From: Pyrinomonadaceae bacterium
GTDB taxonomy: Bacteria; Acidobacteriota; Blastocatellia; Pyrinomonadales; Pyrinomonadaceae
Assembly: GCA_019186825.1 (NCBI GenBank)
Contig: JABARP010000010.1
Span: forward strand, 111,037 to 175,036
DNA length: 64,000 bases
Direction of reading: 5' to 3'
Below, piece by piece: positions 43,880 to 51,092 of the stretch; position 1 is the stretch's first letter; the number at the start of each line of letters is the position of its first letter. Made by a program: the position numbers and the translations under genes. A model generated the notes under the pieces. The model searched no databases. It had not been told where the DNA came from and saw only the letters and a program-made list of their open reading frames with translations.

Positions 43880-44503
43880 TTACGCCTCTTTGGCGTTCAA
43901 TCCATTTAGTAAAATATCGGCAAACCCTTTTGCCGCCTCATCGTTCGAGATCTTGAGCAATACCCCGCTCTTATCCCACAAGATATTGTTCAGCGAATGA
44001 TGGAGCAGCATCCCAAGGAGAGCCCGAACCGCCAGCCGCGGCTTCACTTTTCGAAATGCTCCATCCTTCTGCCGCTTTGCAATATATCCGCCGATGAACT
44101 CATAAACTCGCTCGACGAACTCATGAAAGAATCGCTCGGCAAGATCATGCTCTTCCAGGGCCGAGTAAAGCAGGAGCCGCATGAACGGGACGTTCGACTG
44201 CTGCTTTTCGAGAATCGTAAAGCCCAATCGATAAAAGACAGCAGCATCATCCTTTTCCGCAATAGCCTTTATCAAGGCCTCGTCGTTGTCCCAGGCGAAT
44301 TTTGTCGCGCTTTCGCGACAGCCTTTCGTTTCGATGATCGCCTCGTAAAGAGCGTCCTTATTTTCAAAATGCCGGAAAAGCATTGCTTCCGAAACGCCCG
44401 AAGCCTTTGCTATCTCCTTGGTCGTTGCCCCCTTGAACCCGTGTTGGGAAAAGAGTTCGACCGCCGCCTGAAGTATCACACGTCGACGTTCATCGCCCGA
44501 CAT
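43880..44503 (-). CDS. TetR family repressor of the RND operon
   Basis: About 207 residues. The N-terminal helix-turn-helix ILQAAVELFSQHGFKGATTK, here residues 9-28, then SGVSEAMLFRHFENKDALYE is typical of TetR/AcrR. The rest is a helical ligand domain. An in-frame TTG at 44542 would add 13 residues; the ATG at 44503 gives the normal family start. The adaptor gene follows 10 bp after its stop. A 16-bp palindrome 53 bp upstream of the start is the likely autoregulatory operator. Confidence 0.92.
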   Translation of the reverse strand: MSGDERRRVILQAAVELFSQHGFKGATTKEIAKASGVSEAMLFRHFENKDALYEAIIETKGCRESATKFAWDNDEALIKAIAEKDDAAVFYRLGFTILEKQQSNVPFMRLLLYSALEEHDLAERFFHEFVERVYEFIGGYIAKRQKDGAFRKVKPRLAVRALLGMLLHHSLNNILWDKSGVLLKISNDEAAKGFADILLNGLNAKEA

Positions 44504-44555
44504 TCGGGCACTTGGGTCGCAATTAAAAAAACTTTCGATCAATGTATCCTCGCAT

Positions 44556-44571
44556 AAGTAAGTGCTTACTT
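44556..44571. promoter_or_regulatory. TetR-type operator palindrome
   Basis: AAGTAAG (44556-44562) and CTTACTT (44565-44571) are perfect 7-bp arms with a 2-bp centre, a size and symmetry typical of TetR-family operators. It stands upstream of the tetR-headed efflux operon. Confidence 0.7.
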
Positions 44572-44770
44572 ACCGAAGTAGTTTGCATTTTCCGAAACTT
44601 GTTGTCAACCTTGAATCATCGTCTTGAACCAAACTATCCGGGAACAAAGATCCGCGTAATTTCGTTACAACGCTTATAGGCCGTTTGGAATCTGATGCCC
44701 GACGGTTCGGAAAGGTTTTACGACCGAGACGATCATTTGGTTCGATCATTTTGTGGGAGGAGTTTTTGCG

Positions 44771-45130
44771 ATGTCGGAATTTGAGAAAGAGGTTAAGAAA
44801 GCAGAAAAGGAGCTTGAACAAAGCCTTATGCCGCTGGATGCGGAGGCAGGGTATACGGGGCATCAGAGCGATGAGTTTTTAGGAGAAATAAAGATGCAGG
44901 CACAGGAATACGGGAAAAAGGTACAGGATGCCGCGGGCAAAGCGTATGACTACGCTAGGGAAAACGTTGCGCAGGTCGGTGATAAATTCAAAGAGCTGAC
45001 GGCGAAGGACCCGAAGGAATTGATCGAGGATGCGAAGGAATTCGCTCGGCAAAAGCCGGGCCAGACCATCCTGATCTCCGCGGCGATCGGCGTCGTGCTC
45101 GGCCTGTTGTTACGCGGCGGCCGCAGATAG
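44771..45130 (+). CDS. DUF883 (YqjD/ElaB-like) membrane-anchored protein
   Basis: A 119-residue protein. A long amphipathic helical body (KVQDAAGKAYDYARENVAQV, about 50-69, and FKELTAKDPKELIEDAKEFA) ends in the C-terminal anchor GQTILISAAIGVVLGLLLRGGRR, given here as the last 23 residues. This is the DUF883 pattern; YqjD and ElaB bind ribosomes to the membrane in stationary phase. GGAGG at about 44756-44760 supports the ATG at 44771. A strong terminator follows. Confidence 0.85.
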   Translation: MSEFEKEVKKAEKELEQSLMPLDAEAGYTGHQSDEFLGEIKMQAQEYGKKVQDAAGKAYDYARENVAQVGDKFKELTAKDPKELIEDAKEFARQKPGQTILISAAIGVVLGLLLRGGRR

Positions 45131-45165
45131 ATCGCCTTTTCGGTCATTGGTTTGTCTCCAAATTG

Positions 45166-45200
45166 TGGACGGTTCGCACATTGCGGATCGTCCATTTTTT
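45166..45200 (+). terminator. rho-independent terminator after the DUF883 gene
   Basis: TGGACG pairs with CGTCCA, and TTCGCA with TGCGGA, around a 3-nt loop with one unpaired base on each side. A run of six T follows at 45195-45200. It lies 35 bp after the DUF883 stop and just before the convergent minus-strand gene's end. Confidence 0.85.
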
Positions 45201-45201
45201 G

Positions 45202-45453
45202 TCAGCGTTCGCGCGTTGAACGGCTTTTTGTTGCGGGCTTTGCGGGTGTCTTGAGAAACGAGTAAAGAGCGAGGCTTCCGGATGCCGCGACCGCGAGGAT
45301 CACAAGCACGACCAAGAGTCGAACTGCAATTTTTGCCGACCGTTTCAGAAGCCTGAAAGCAACGTACGCCACGAGGCAAAAGACAATGAAGAAAGCTCCG
45401 GCGATAGCAATACCGCCGAATTCGGACAAGAACGCCGCTGTTATCAGCGTCAT
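45202..45453 (-). CDS. small membrane protein of unknown function
   Basis: An 83-residue protein starting MTLITAAFLSEFGGIAIAGA with two hydrophobic helices (about 11-33 and 41-65) and a basic C-terminal tail. No family was recognised. Its ATG overlaps the yacG stop by 4 bp, so it is probably translated in an operon with yacG. Longer in-frame starts upstream lie inside yacG and read as Arg-rich shadow. Confidence 0.65.
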   Translation of the reverse strand: MTLITAAFLSEFGGIAIAGAFFIVFCLVAYVAFRLLKRSAKIAVRLLVVLVILAVAASGSLALYSFLKTPAKPATKSRSTRER

Positions 45454-45653
45454 TCGTCCTTCTTCTCCAAGGCTGCCTCGAGCTGGGCGAGATCTTCGGA
45501 CGACAGGCTGGTAACGTCGCCCGGGACCGCGTAATCGCCATCGGCCCACGAACCGAGGTCGAGGAGTTTGCAGCGTTCAGAACAGAACGGACGAAACTCG
45601 TTCCCGGTAAATTCAGTTTCCTTGCCGCATTGCGGGCATTTTACCTTTGGCAT
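45450..45653 (-). CDS. yacG: YacG-like zinc-binding protein (DNA gyrase inhibitor family)
   Basis: A 67-residue protein with a four-Cys zinc site: CPQCGKE at the N-terminus and FCSERCKLLDLGSWADG. The last segment is the YacG signature. E. coli YacG binds GyrB and inhibits gyrase. It overlaps the following small membrane protein gene by 4 bp and diverges from the gene at 45749. Confidence 0.92.
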   Translation of the reverse strand: MPKVKCPQCGKETEFTGNEFRPFCSERCKLLDLGSWADGDYAVPGDVTSLSSEDLAQLEAALEKKDE

Positions 45654-45748
45654 CGCTTCTTCGAGAAAATTCTACCATCTCCGGCCGTGAACATTCGATG
45701 CCGGAAAATCGTATTCGAGACAGGGCGAATTGTGATAAAACTAGCTAT

Positions 45749-46729
45749 ATGAGCGAAGGCAAACAGATATTTGAGCGTTGGCAGAAAAAAGCCGCAGAAA
45801 CCTTGGACGAGATCGACGAGAAGCTCGGCATCAAGGAAAAGATCGAGAGCGGTGCCCGCGCGGTTGTTGATACAGCGCAAAAAGGTGCATCCGCGGTGAA
45901 GACACAGGCGGAAAAGACGGATATCGGCCGAAAAGCCGTCACGATCGTTGAAGACGTCGCGAGCACGGCCGGCGATGCTGCGAAGACAGCGTGGAATGTC
46001 AGCGAACCGCTGCGGGACGCCGCTGTCGAGGTCGGGACAAAGGCCGGTGAGGCGGTCGCGGACATAGCCGGAAAAGCTAGCGATACTTTGGGCGATACGG
46101 CATCGTCGATCGGCACTAACGCAAAACGCGTGACGAAAGTCGTCGGCTTCGGAGCGTCCCTTACATCAACAACGAATACGATATTGAACGCGCTTAAGAA
46201 CGCCGCCTCGTCCGCAAAAGAGGATCCTGCAAGGGCGGCGGTTACAGGTGCGTCGATGATGGTCGGAGCGGGTCTGGGCATTGTTTTTACCGGCATCAAT
46301 TCGCACTGGCTGATGAACTCCGCGATACCTGCTTGGTCTGTTAAGAAGCTCGCCGATAGTTTTGACGGCTATCTGAAACGTCGTGAAACATTGATCGAGA
46401 AAGGCCGTCTTAATGATGCCGAACGCGAAAGGATCGAGTTCGAGCGTGATATCGCAAAGCGTGTCGGAGCTCCGATGTTGGGCGCATTCGCGTTCGCCTC
46501 GGGAGCGGTGATGATGACAAAGGTCTTCAACCCGACAGAGGTTACGGGCTTTCCGATAGGCACGATCCTTGGCGGCAACCCGATCCTCGAGGGCGTATGG
46601 TTCTTTGGTAACGGTGTGGTCTGTTTTAAGACGAGCTACGACTTTTTTATGATCGCGCTAGAAGGCAACGACGAAGCCGAGCGTGTTGTGAGCGAGATCA
46701 AAGGCCTTTTGCCCAATATCGCTTCGTGA
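45749..46729 (+). CDS. hypothetical protein with amphipathic helical repeats and C-terminal membrane segments
   Basis: About 326 residues, no recognised family. The first half is Ala/Lys/Glu/Thr-rich amphipathic helix with short repeating units such as KAGEAVADIAGKASDTLGD, recalling LEA- or apolipoprotein-like proteins. The second half has hydrophobic glycine-rich stretches (AAVTGASMMVGAGLGIVFTG, about 180-200; PMLGAFAFASGAVMM, about 245-260; FPIGTILGGNP). A membrane-associated envelope role is a guess. The ATG at 45749 is chosen because codons upstream look non-coding. It converges on the M50 gene. Confidence 0.7.
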   Translation: MSEGKQIFERWQKKAAETLDEIDEKLGIKEKIESGARAVVDTAQKGASAVKTQAEKTDIGRKAVTIVEDVASTAGDAAKTAWNVSEPLRDAAVEVGTKAGEAVADIAGKASDTLGDTASSIGTNAKRVTKVVGFGASLTSTTNTILNALKNAASSAKEDPARAAVTGASMMVGAGLGIVFTGINSHWLMNSAIPAWSVKKLADSFDGYLKRRETLIEKGRLNDAERERIEFERDIAKRVGAPMLGAFAFASGAVMMTKVFNPTEVTGFPIGTILGGNPILEGVWFFGNGVVCFKTSYDFFMIALEGNDEAERVVSEIKGLLPNIAS

Positions 46730-46732
46730 ACT

Positions 46733-47761
46733 TTAGGTGAGTTTCACGGGGAACGGTAAGAATGTGAGAATGAAGATCAGCAGTGTCAGCAATGCCACTG
46801 CTTTTCTTTTCGCATCGAGCGGCGTTTGGTCAAAAGGCCGCGGGTGGCCGACCCGGAGCATTATTCCCAAAATGATCGCGATCAAAAAGCCGCTCGGGCT
46901 GCTGTAAAAATACGCACCAAGCACCGAGAGGATCGCCATAGCACCGAACGCGAGCCTGCCTGTCCAATAATGAGCACGCTCTCCGAGCGCTGCGTAAATA
47001 GCATGTCCGCCATCCAATTGGCCCGAAGGAATGAGGTTTATCGTCGTGACGAGCGCTCCGATCCAGGCAGCGTAATAGAATGCATTCCCAACGCCGAAGC
47101 TTAAATTCTTACCGAAAAGCGAGGCGATGCCCTGCATGATCAACGGATCTGAAAATACGAGTTGACCGCTTTGCGGAATCGTCGCCGGGCTCACCATTTC
47201 CATCTGTGCGATCCCGATGATAGCGATCGGCAGCATCGCAATGAATCCAGCGATCGGCCCGGAAACACCGATATCAAAGACCGCCCGCCGTGACGGCATC
47301 GGCGTCTTGATCCGAATAAATGCTCCAAAAGTACCGGCCGGGCCGATCATCGGCGGCGTCGGGATAAAGAACGGCAGCGTCGAATCGACCTTGTAAATAC
47401 GGCAAGCGACGTAGTGACCCATCTCGTGCGAGACAAGGATGAAGAGCAGCGAGAGAGAGAACTTGAGGCCGTAGGTCAGTACGTATGAATTCGTGAAAAG
47501 GAGCTCGATCGAGTGCCCGATAATCGCGAGGTAACGTGCCGGAAGCTGCAGAATGAAGGCGATCAGCTCATCGGTCGTTTGCGGGTCGCTGCCGACGACA
47601 AAATCATTGATGGGCCCGAAGGGATAAAGCGTGCCCGCGATGGTCGCGGTACAAAACGTAACGGCGAGCAACAGCAGATGCCTCGCGTACACCAGGACTG
47701 AAGGACGCGGCAACTCTTCGCCATAAAAGAATTCGTAATTTACCGGCTCGGCTTCTTGCAC
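46733..47761 (-). CDS. site-2 protease family (M50) intramembrane metalloprotease
   Basis: A 342-residue multipass membrane protease. The zinc motif is SHEMGHYVACR with His112 and His116, and the distal metal ligand lies in the LDG motif QLDGGHAIYA. About six or seven helices are visible. There is no PDZ domain, unlike RseP. It probably releases a membrane-bound regulator, but none is adjacent. Confidence 0.9.
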   Translation of the reverse strand: MQEAEPVNYEFFYGEELPRPSVLVYARHLLLLAVTFCTATIAGTLYPFGPINDFVVGSDPQTTDELIAFILQLPARYLAIIGHSIELLFTNSYVLTYGLKFSLSLLFILVSHEMGHYVACRIYKVDSTLPFFIPTPPMIGPAGTFGAFIRIKTPMPSRRAVFDIGVSGPIAGFIAMLPIAIIGIAQMEMVSPATIPQSGQLVFSDPLIMQGIASLFGKNLSFGVGNAFYYAAWIGALVTTINLIPSGQLDGGHAIYAALGERAHYWTGRLAFGAMAILSVLGAYFYSSPSGFLIAIILGIMLRVGHPRPFDQTPLDAKRKAVALLTLLIFILTFLPFPVKLT

Positions 47762-47779
47762 TATAAACGGACAATAAAA

Positions 47780-47838
47780 ACAGAAAAAACCGCAGACTCC
47801 CGCGTTGTTACAGCATTGGACTCGCGGAAGTCTGCGGT
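47780..47838 (-). terminator. rho-independent terminator after the HU gene
   Basis: ACCGCAGACT-CCCGCG (47789-47804) pairs with CGCGGAAGTCTGCGGT (47823-47838) with a single mismatch. On the minus strand the stem is followed by a run of six T and further T-rich sequence. It begins 33 bp after the HU stop. Confidence 0.85.
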
Positions 47839-47870
47839 ATTTTCTATCTTATAACGAACTTGTTCTCGAG

Positions 47871-48143
47871 TTAAACAGATCTTGCCGAAAGCTCTTTGCC
47901 CGGTTTGAATCGAATGGTCTTGCCTGCCGGTATCGGCACCTCTGCACCGGTTCGCGGATTGCGGCCGACGCCGCGTTTTCGTGCTTTGACGACGAACACG
48001 CCGAAGCCGCGCAGCTCGATCCTCTTGCCTTTTGCGAGAGCTTGCTTCATCGCTTCAAAAAGCGAGTCGACAACCTGCTCCGCCTTTTGTTTCGGCACTC
48101 CCGTCCTGTCGGCAACGAGGTTGACGATATCCAATTTGATCAT
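47871..48143 (-). CDS. hup: HU/IHF family DNA-binding protein
   Basis: A 90-residue histone-like protein that bends DNA. It has the N-terminal MIKLDIVNLVADRTGV, the beta-arm segment RIELRGFGVFVVKARKRGVG, given here as residues 41-60, and the arm-tip GRNPRTGAEVPIPAGKT with its intercalating Pro. It is closer to HU than IHF in overall pattern, though the family split is not certain. It has a strong promoter and terminator of its own, as expected for an abundant protein. Confidence 0.95.
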   Translation of the reverse strand: MIKLDIVNLVADRTGVPKQKAEQVVDSLFEAMKQALAKGKRIELRGFGVFVVKARKRGVGRNPRTGAEVPIPAGKTIRFKPGKELSARSV

Positions 48144-48203
48144 TTTTCCTCCAAGTAATGTGGAAACGAAGGAGATTCAAGACGACATCGGTAATGCCAA
48201 GAA

Positions 48204-48233
48204 AGAATACCTAAGAAGAGCCCCGTCTGTCAA
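48204..48233 (-). promoter_or_regulatory. sigma-70-type promoter of the HU gene
   Basis: On the minus strand a consensus TTGACA (48228-48233) and TATTCT (48204-48209) are separated by 18 bp. The predicted leader is about 55 nt and includes a GGAGG ribosome site (48148-48152) just before the ATG. Confidence 0.7.
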
Positions 48234-48279
48234 GCATTTTTGGGGAGCTAACTTATGCAAGCAATAGCTTTGCACGAGC

Positions 48280-48316
48280 GACTGGCTGCGGATCACCTCT
48301 CTCTCGGCAGCCAGTC
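48280..48316. repeat. 10-bp perfect inverted repeat upstream of ypfJ-like gene
   Basis: GACTGGCTGC (48280-48289) and GCAGCCAGTC (48307-48316) enclose a 17-nt loop. It is located between the HU promoter and the divergent peptidase gene. Weak T-richness follows on the plus strand. It may be a terminator remnant or a leader hairpin. Confidence 0.5.
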
Positions 48317-48352
48317 TCTTGCCTTTTCGCCGTTTCTAATTAGAATTTCAGT

Positions 48353-49186
48353 ATGCGCTGGCAAGACCTTAGACAGAGTTCGAATGTAGAGGATCGTCGT
48401 GGCATCTCAGGCCGAGGTATCGCCATTGGCGGTGGCGGATTGGGAGTGATCATCATTGCCCTTGCAGTTCTGCTCTGCGGCGGCGACCCGAGTACCTTGT
48501 TCCAAAGCGGCGGCCCGATAGACAGCCAACAAGTGCAATCACCGGCGGCAAACTCGGCCGCACCGGCTCAGCCGGACGAGAATTCGCGATTTGCGCGAGC
48601 GATCATGGGCAGTCTTGAAGACGGCTGGAAACAGATCCTTCCGCAGCAGACACGCGTGCGATATCAAGATCCGAAGCTCGTCCTTTACACGGGCCAGGTT
48701 CGGTCTGCATGCGGGCTCGGTGATGCGGCGATGGGGCCGTTCTATTGTCCGGGCGATATGAACCTGTACCTCGATTTCGCGTTTTTCGACGAACTGAGGC
48801 GGGAGTTCAAGGCGCCGGGTGATTTTGCCCAGGCATATGTGATCGCTCACGAATTCGGCCATCACATACAAAACCTTATGGGTACGATGGATCGCCTCCA
48901 GGCGTCGAATGCCGGGAATAAGGGCTCGGTGGCCCTTGAGCTGCAGGCAGACTGCTATGCGGGCATCTGGGCGAATTTCGCGGCTAAGCAAGGCCGTCTC
49001 GACGCGAGCGATCCGGAAGAAGCGATCCGAGCTGCAAGCTCCGTCGGCGATGATATGATCCAAAGACGTACACAAGGCTACGTCGTTCCCGATTCATTCA
49101 CCCACGGCAGCTCGCAACAGCGTGTGGAATGGTTCATGCGCGGAATGAAGAGCGGCAATATGACAAATTGCCAAACCTTCCGTTAG
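48353..49186 (+). CDS. neutral zinc metallopeptidase, YpfJ family
   Basis: A 277-residue protein with one N-terminal membrane helix (about 20-44, Gly-rich then GVIIIALAVLLCGG) and a periplasmic catalytic domain. The zinc site is HEFGHHIQNLMG, with His166 and His170. CGLGDAAMGPFYCPGD holds two family cysteines, and LELQADCYAGIWA supplies the third ligand. This is the conserved YpfJ layout; substrates are unknown. Its last 4 bp overlap the convergent hypothetical gene. Confidence 0.92.
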   Translation: MRWQDLRQSSNVEDRRGISGRGIAIGGGGLGVIIIALAVLLCGGDPSTLFQSGGPIDSQQVQSPAANSAAPAQPDENSRFARAIMGSLEDGWKQILPQQTRVRYQDPKLVLYTGQVRSACGLGDAAMGPFYCPGDMNLYLDFAFFDELRREFKAPGDFAQAYVIAHEFGHHIQNLMGTMDRLQASNAGNKGSVALELQADCYAGIWANFAAKQGRLDASDPEEAIRAASSVGDDMIQRRTQGYVVPDSFTHGSSQQRVEWFMRGMKSGNMTNCQTFR

Positions 49187-49710
49187 GGTTCGAACGGCTT
49201 GCCGTAAAGATCCTGATAGACCCAGCCGAGCACACGTGCCTCGGCAGTACATAAAAGCTCAAGCCAGCAGCACGAAAGGTACAGACGCTGCTCGACCTTG
49301 CTTGGCAGCTTTTCTGCCTTTACGAGCGGAAATGCTTCCTCATCCGCATCAAGGTTGTAGCTGCTGGTCAACTCACCTTTTGTCTCGCGCGCTCGGCCGA
49401 GCGCCTCGATGATGTCCGTTATCCAGAGCTTAAGAAGTTCTTCGTTGTTATTCTCCGCGACCGCTTGGATCACGCCGATCGCGAACCGAGCCTCGGCATT
49501 CTCGAACGGATAGATGCTGACGCCATTCGCGGAGTCATCTTCCTGTTTCCACGTGAAAAGCTCGTCCGCGACTGGATGCCGAACTCGCGCCACACGCTCA
49601 TCACGAGCGATGAACCATTCGACAAGGTCGGCGAGCGATGCGGTGTCTGGCACGCCAGCCTCAAGGATCTTCAATGCGGGCGGTGCCTCGTTTATTGCTG
49701 CTTCTGCCAT
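49183..49710 (-). CDS. hypothetical protein
   Basis: A 175-residue soluble acidic protein with no recognised family. Helical segments such as DLVEWFIARDERVARVRHP, AIGVIQAVAENNNEELLKLW and VEQRLYLSCCWLELLCTAEA are seen. Its end overlaps the convergent peptidase gene by 4 bp. Composition and length support a real gene. Confidence 0.65.
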   Translation of the reverse strand: MAEAAINEAPPALKILEAGVPDTASLADLVEWFIARDERVARVRHPVADELFTWKQEDDSANGVSIYPFENAEARFAIGVIQAVAENNNEELLKLWITDIIEALGRARETKGELTSSYNLDADEEAFPLVKAEKLPSKVEQRLYLSCCWLELLCTAEARVLGWVYQDLYGKPFEP

Positions 49711-49851
49711 AGGGTCAAAGATGAGATTATTTCACGCCGCAAAATACTTTTACAATCCGCTTCGACGATAGATATACTTTTCGCCGGAGGAGCAAACAGC
49801 CGTGGCGGAAGAAGCGTTTAGACGGAGGACGTTGATCGATCACGCCGCTAG

Positions 49852-50061
49852 TCGGAAGAATACCTGACCACAGATTCAGAATTGCTTATACTATTAACAG
49901 GTATCGACGAGACGTTTGCGCAGAGTGTGCACACGCGTTCTTCCTACAAACCGGAGGAGATCCTTTGCGGGCAGAAATTCGTGAATATCTACAATGATGT
50001 CGCAGACGGGGAACCGATCTCGATCGATATTCGTAAGCTTTCAAAGACGGAGCCGGCTTAA
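49852..50061 (+). pseudogene. C-terminal remnant of an inward-rectifier K+ channel (Kir-like)
   Basis: An open stretch of 69 codons without ATG, bounded upstream by TAG at 49849. Its translation contains ELLILLTGIDETFAQSVHTR, then SSYKPEEILCGQKF, then a short acidic tail ending KTEPA. The order LLTG-DETF-Q-V-R-SY-EI-G-F matches the end of the cytosolic IRK domain of bacterial Kir channels; the usual Trp before Gly is Cys here. Pore and N-terminal parts are missing. The rest of the gap back to 49711 holds only short traces in other frames (for example TPLVG) and no gene. It is probably a decayed gene. Homology is from memory of the family. Confidence 0.6.
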
Positions 50062-50065
50062 TACT

Positions 50066-50458
50066 ATGCAGACACAATATGTAACTTGTCCTAATTGTCA
50101 CTCTCAAAATGTCGCGGGCGGCGGGCTTTGTTCGAGTTGCGGCGCGATGCTCCCTGCTTACAACGCCGGCCCGATCCAACCGGGAAGCCGTCCTGCGGCT
50201 CCCGGGGCAGATAAAAAGGTACTCGCGGGCATACTGGGCATCGTCCTCGGCGGCCTGGGTATCCATAAGTTCATCCTCGGCTATAACACCGAAGGCATAA
50301 TTATGCTCGGGGTTTGGGTTGTCGGTGCGGTATTTCTGTGCGGGATCCCGTCGCTGGTAATGGCGGTCATCGGAATTATTGAGGGCATTATGTATCTCAC
50401 CAAGTCTGATGAAGAATTCGTTCATACATACATAATGAACAAGAAACCCTGGTTCTAG
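50066..50458 (+). CDS. TM2 domain protein with N-terminal zinc ribbon
   Basis: A 130-residue membrane protein. The N-terminus has a double CxxC zinc ribbon (CPNCHS and CSSCGAM, about residues 10-31). A Pro-rich linker leads to the TM2 domain: LAGILGIVLGGLGIHKFILG, here about 52-71, then a second hydrophobic helix ending near residue 112. TM2 proteins are of unknown function. The ATG at 50066 fits the ribbon; codons upstream belong to the channel remnant. Confidence 0.85.
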   Translation: MQTQYVTCPNCHSQNVAGGGLCSSCGAMLPAYNAGPIQPGSRPAAPGADKKVLAGILGIVLGGLGIHKFILGYNTEGIIMLGVWVVGAVFLCGIPSLVMAVIGIIEGIMYLTKSDEEFVHTYIMNKKPWF

Positions 50459-50474
50459 GCAATTTTAACCGCAC

Positions 50475-51074
50475 ATGTTCACAGGATTGATCGAAGAGCT
50501 TGGCGTGATCGAGCAGGTCGAAAGACGCGAGGCCGGTGCGGTTTTTCGCATCGGGGCTTCTCGTGTTACGGCTGACATCGCTAACGGAGATTCGGTCGCG
50601 GTGAACGGCGTGTGCCTGACGGCTTTGGACGTCGGAAGCAACGGCTTCTCCGCCGATGTCTCTCCGGAGACTCTCGCTCGAACGACGCTTGACCGCCTCG
50701 CGGTCGGCACGCGTGTAAATCTCGAACGAGCCCTCCTGCCAACGCAGCGCATGGGCGGCCACATCGTCCAGGGACACGTCGACGCGACCGGTACCTTCGT
50801 CCGCGCTCGCGACGAAGGAGATTTTCGCACCGTTACGATCGGATTTGATCCCGAGTTTGCAAAGTATCTCGTCTTTAAAGGTTCGGTCGCGGTCGAAGGC
50901 ATCAGTTTGACGGTCGCGGCTTTGAGGGAAAATGAATTCGACATAGCCGTGATCCCAAAGACATGGGAGATGACGGATCTCTCGACGCTTTCGCCGGGCG
51001 ACGCCGTCAACCTCGAAGCCGACGTGATAGCCAAATACGTCGAGCGAATGCTCTCTCAAAGAAATTTCGAGTAG
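50475..51074 (+). CDS. ribE: riboflavin synthase alpha subunit
   Basis: Dismutates two 6,7-dimethyl-8-ribityllumazines to riboflavin. The 199-residue protein has the N-terminal MFTGLIEELG and two lumazine-binding barrels: VNGVCLTALDV with QGHVDATG, and VEGISLTVAAL. The C-terminal helix VIAKYVERML is for trimerisation. There is no room for an FMN riboswitch in the 16-bp upstream gap, and no other rib gene is adjacent. Confidence 0.96.
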   Translation: MFTGLIEELGVIEQVERREAGAVFRIGASRVTADIANGDSVAVNGVCLTALDVGSNGFSADVSPETLARTTLDRLAVGTRVNLERALLPTQRMGGHIVQGHVDATGTFVRARDEGDFRTVTIGFDPEFAKYLVFKGSVAVEGISLTVAALRENEFDIAVIPKTWEMTDLSTLSPGDAVNLEADVIAKYVERMLSQRNFE

Positions 51075-51092
51075 TATTAGCATTGAACTGAT

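Noticed and set aside
50459-50474. Possible FMN riboswitch before riboflavin synthase
   Set aside because: Only 16 bp separate the gene from its neighbour, far too little for the aptamer.
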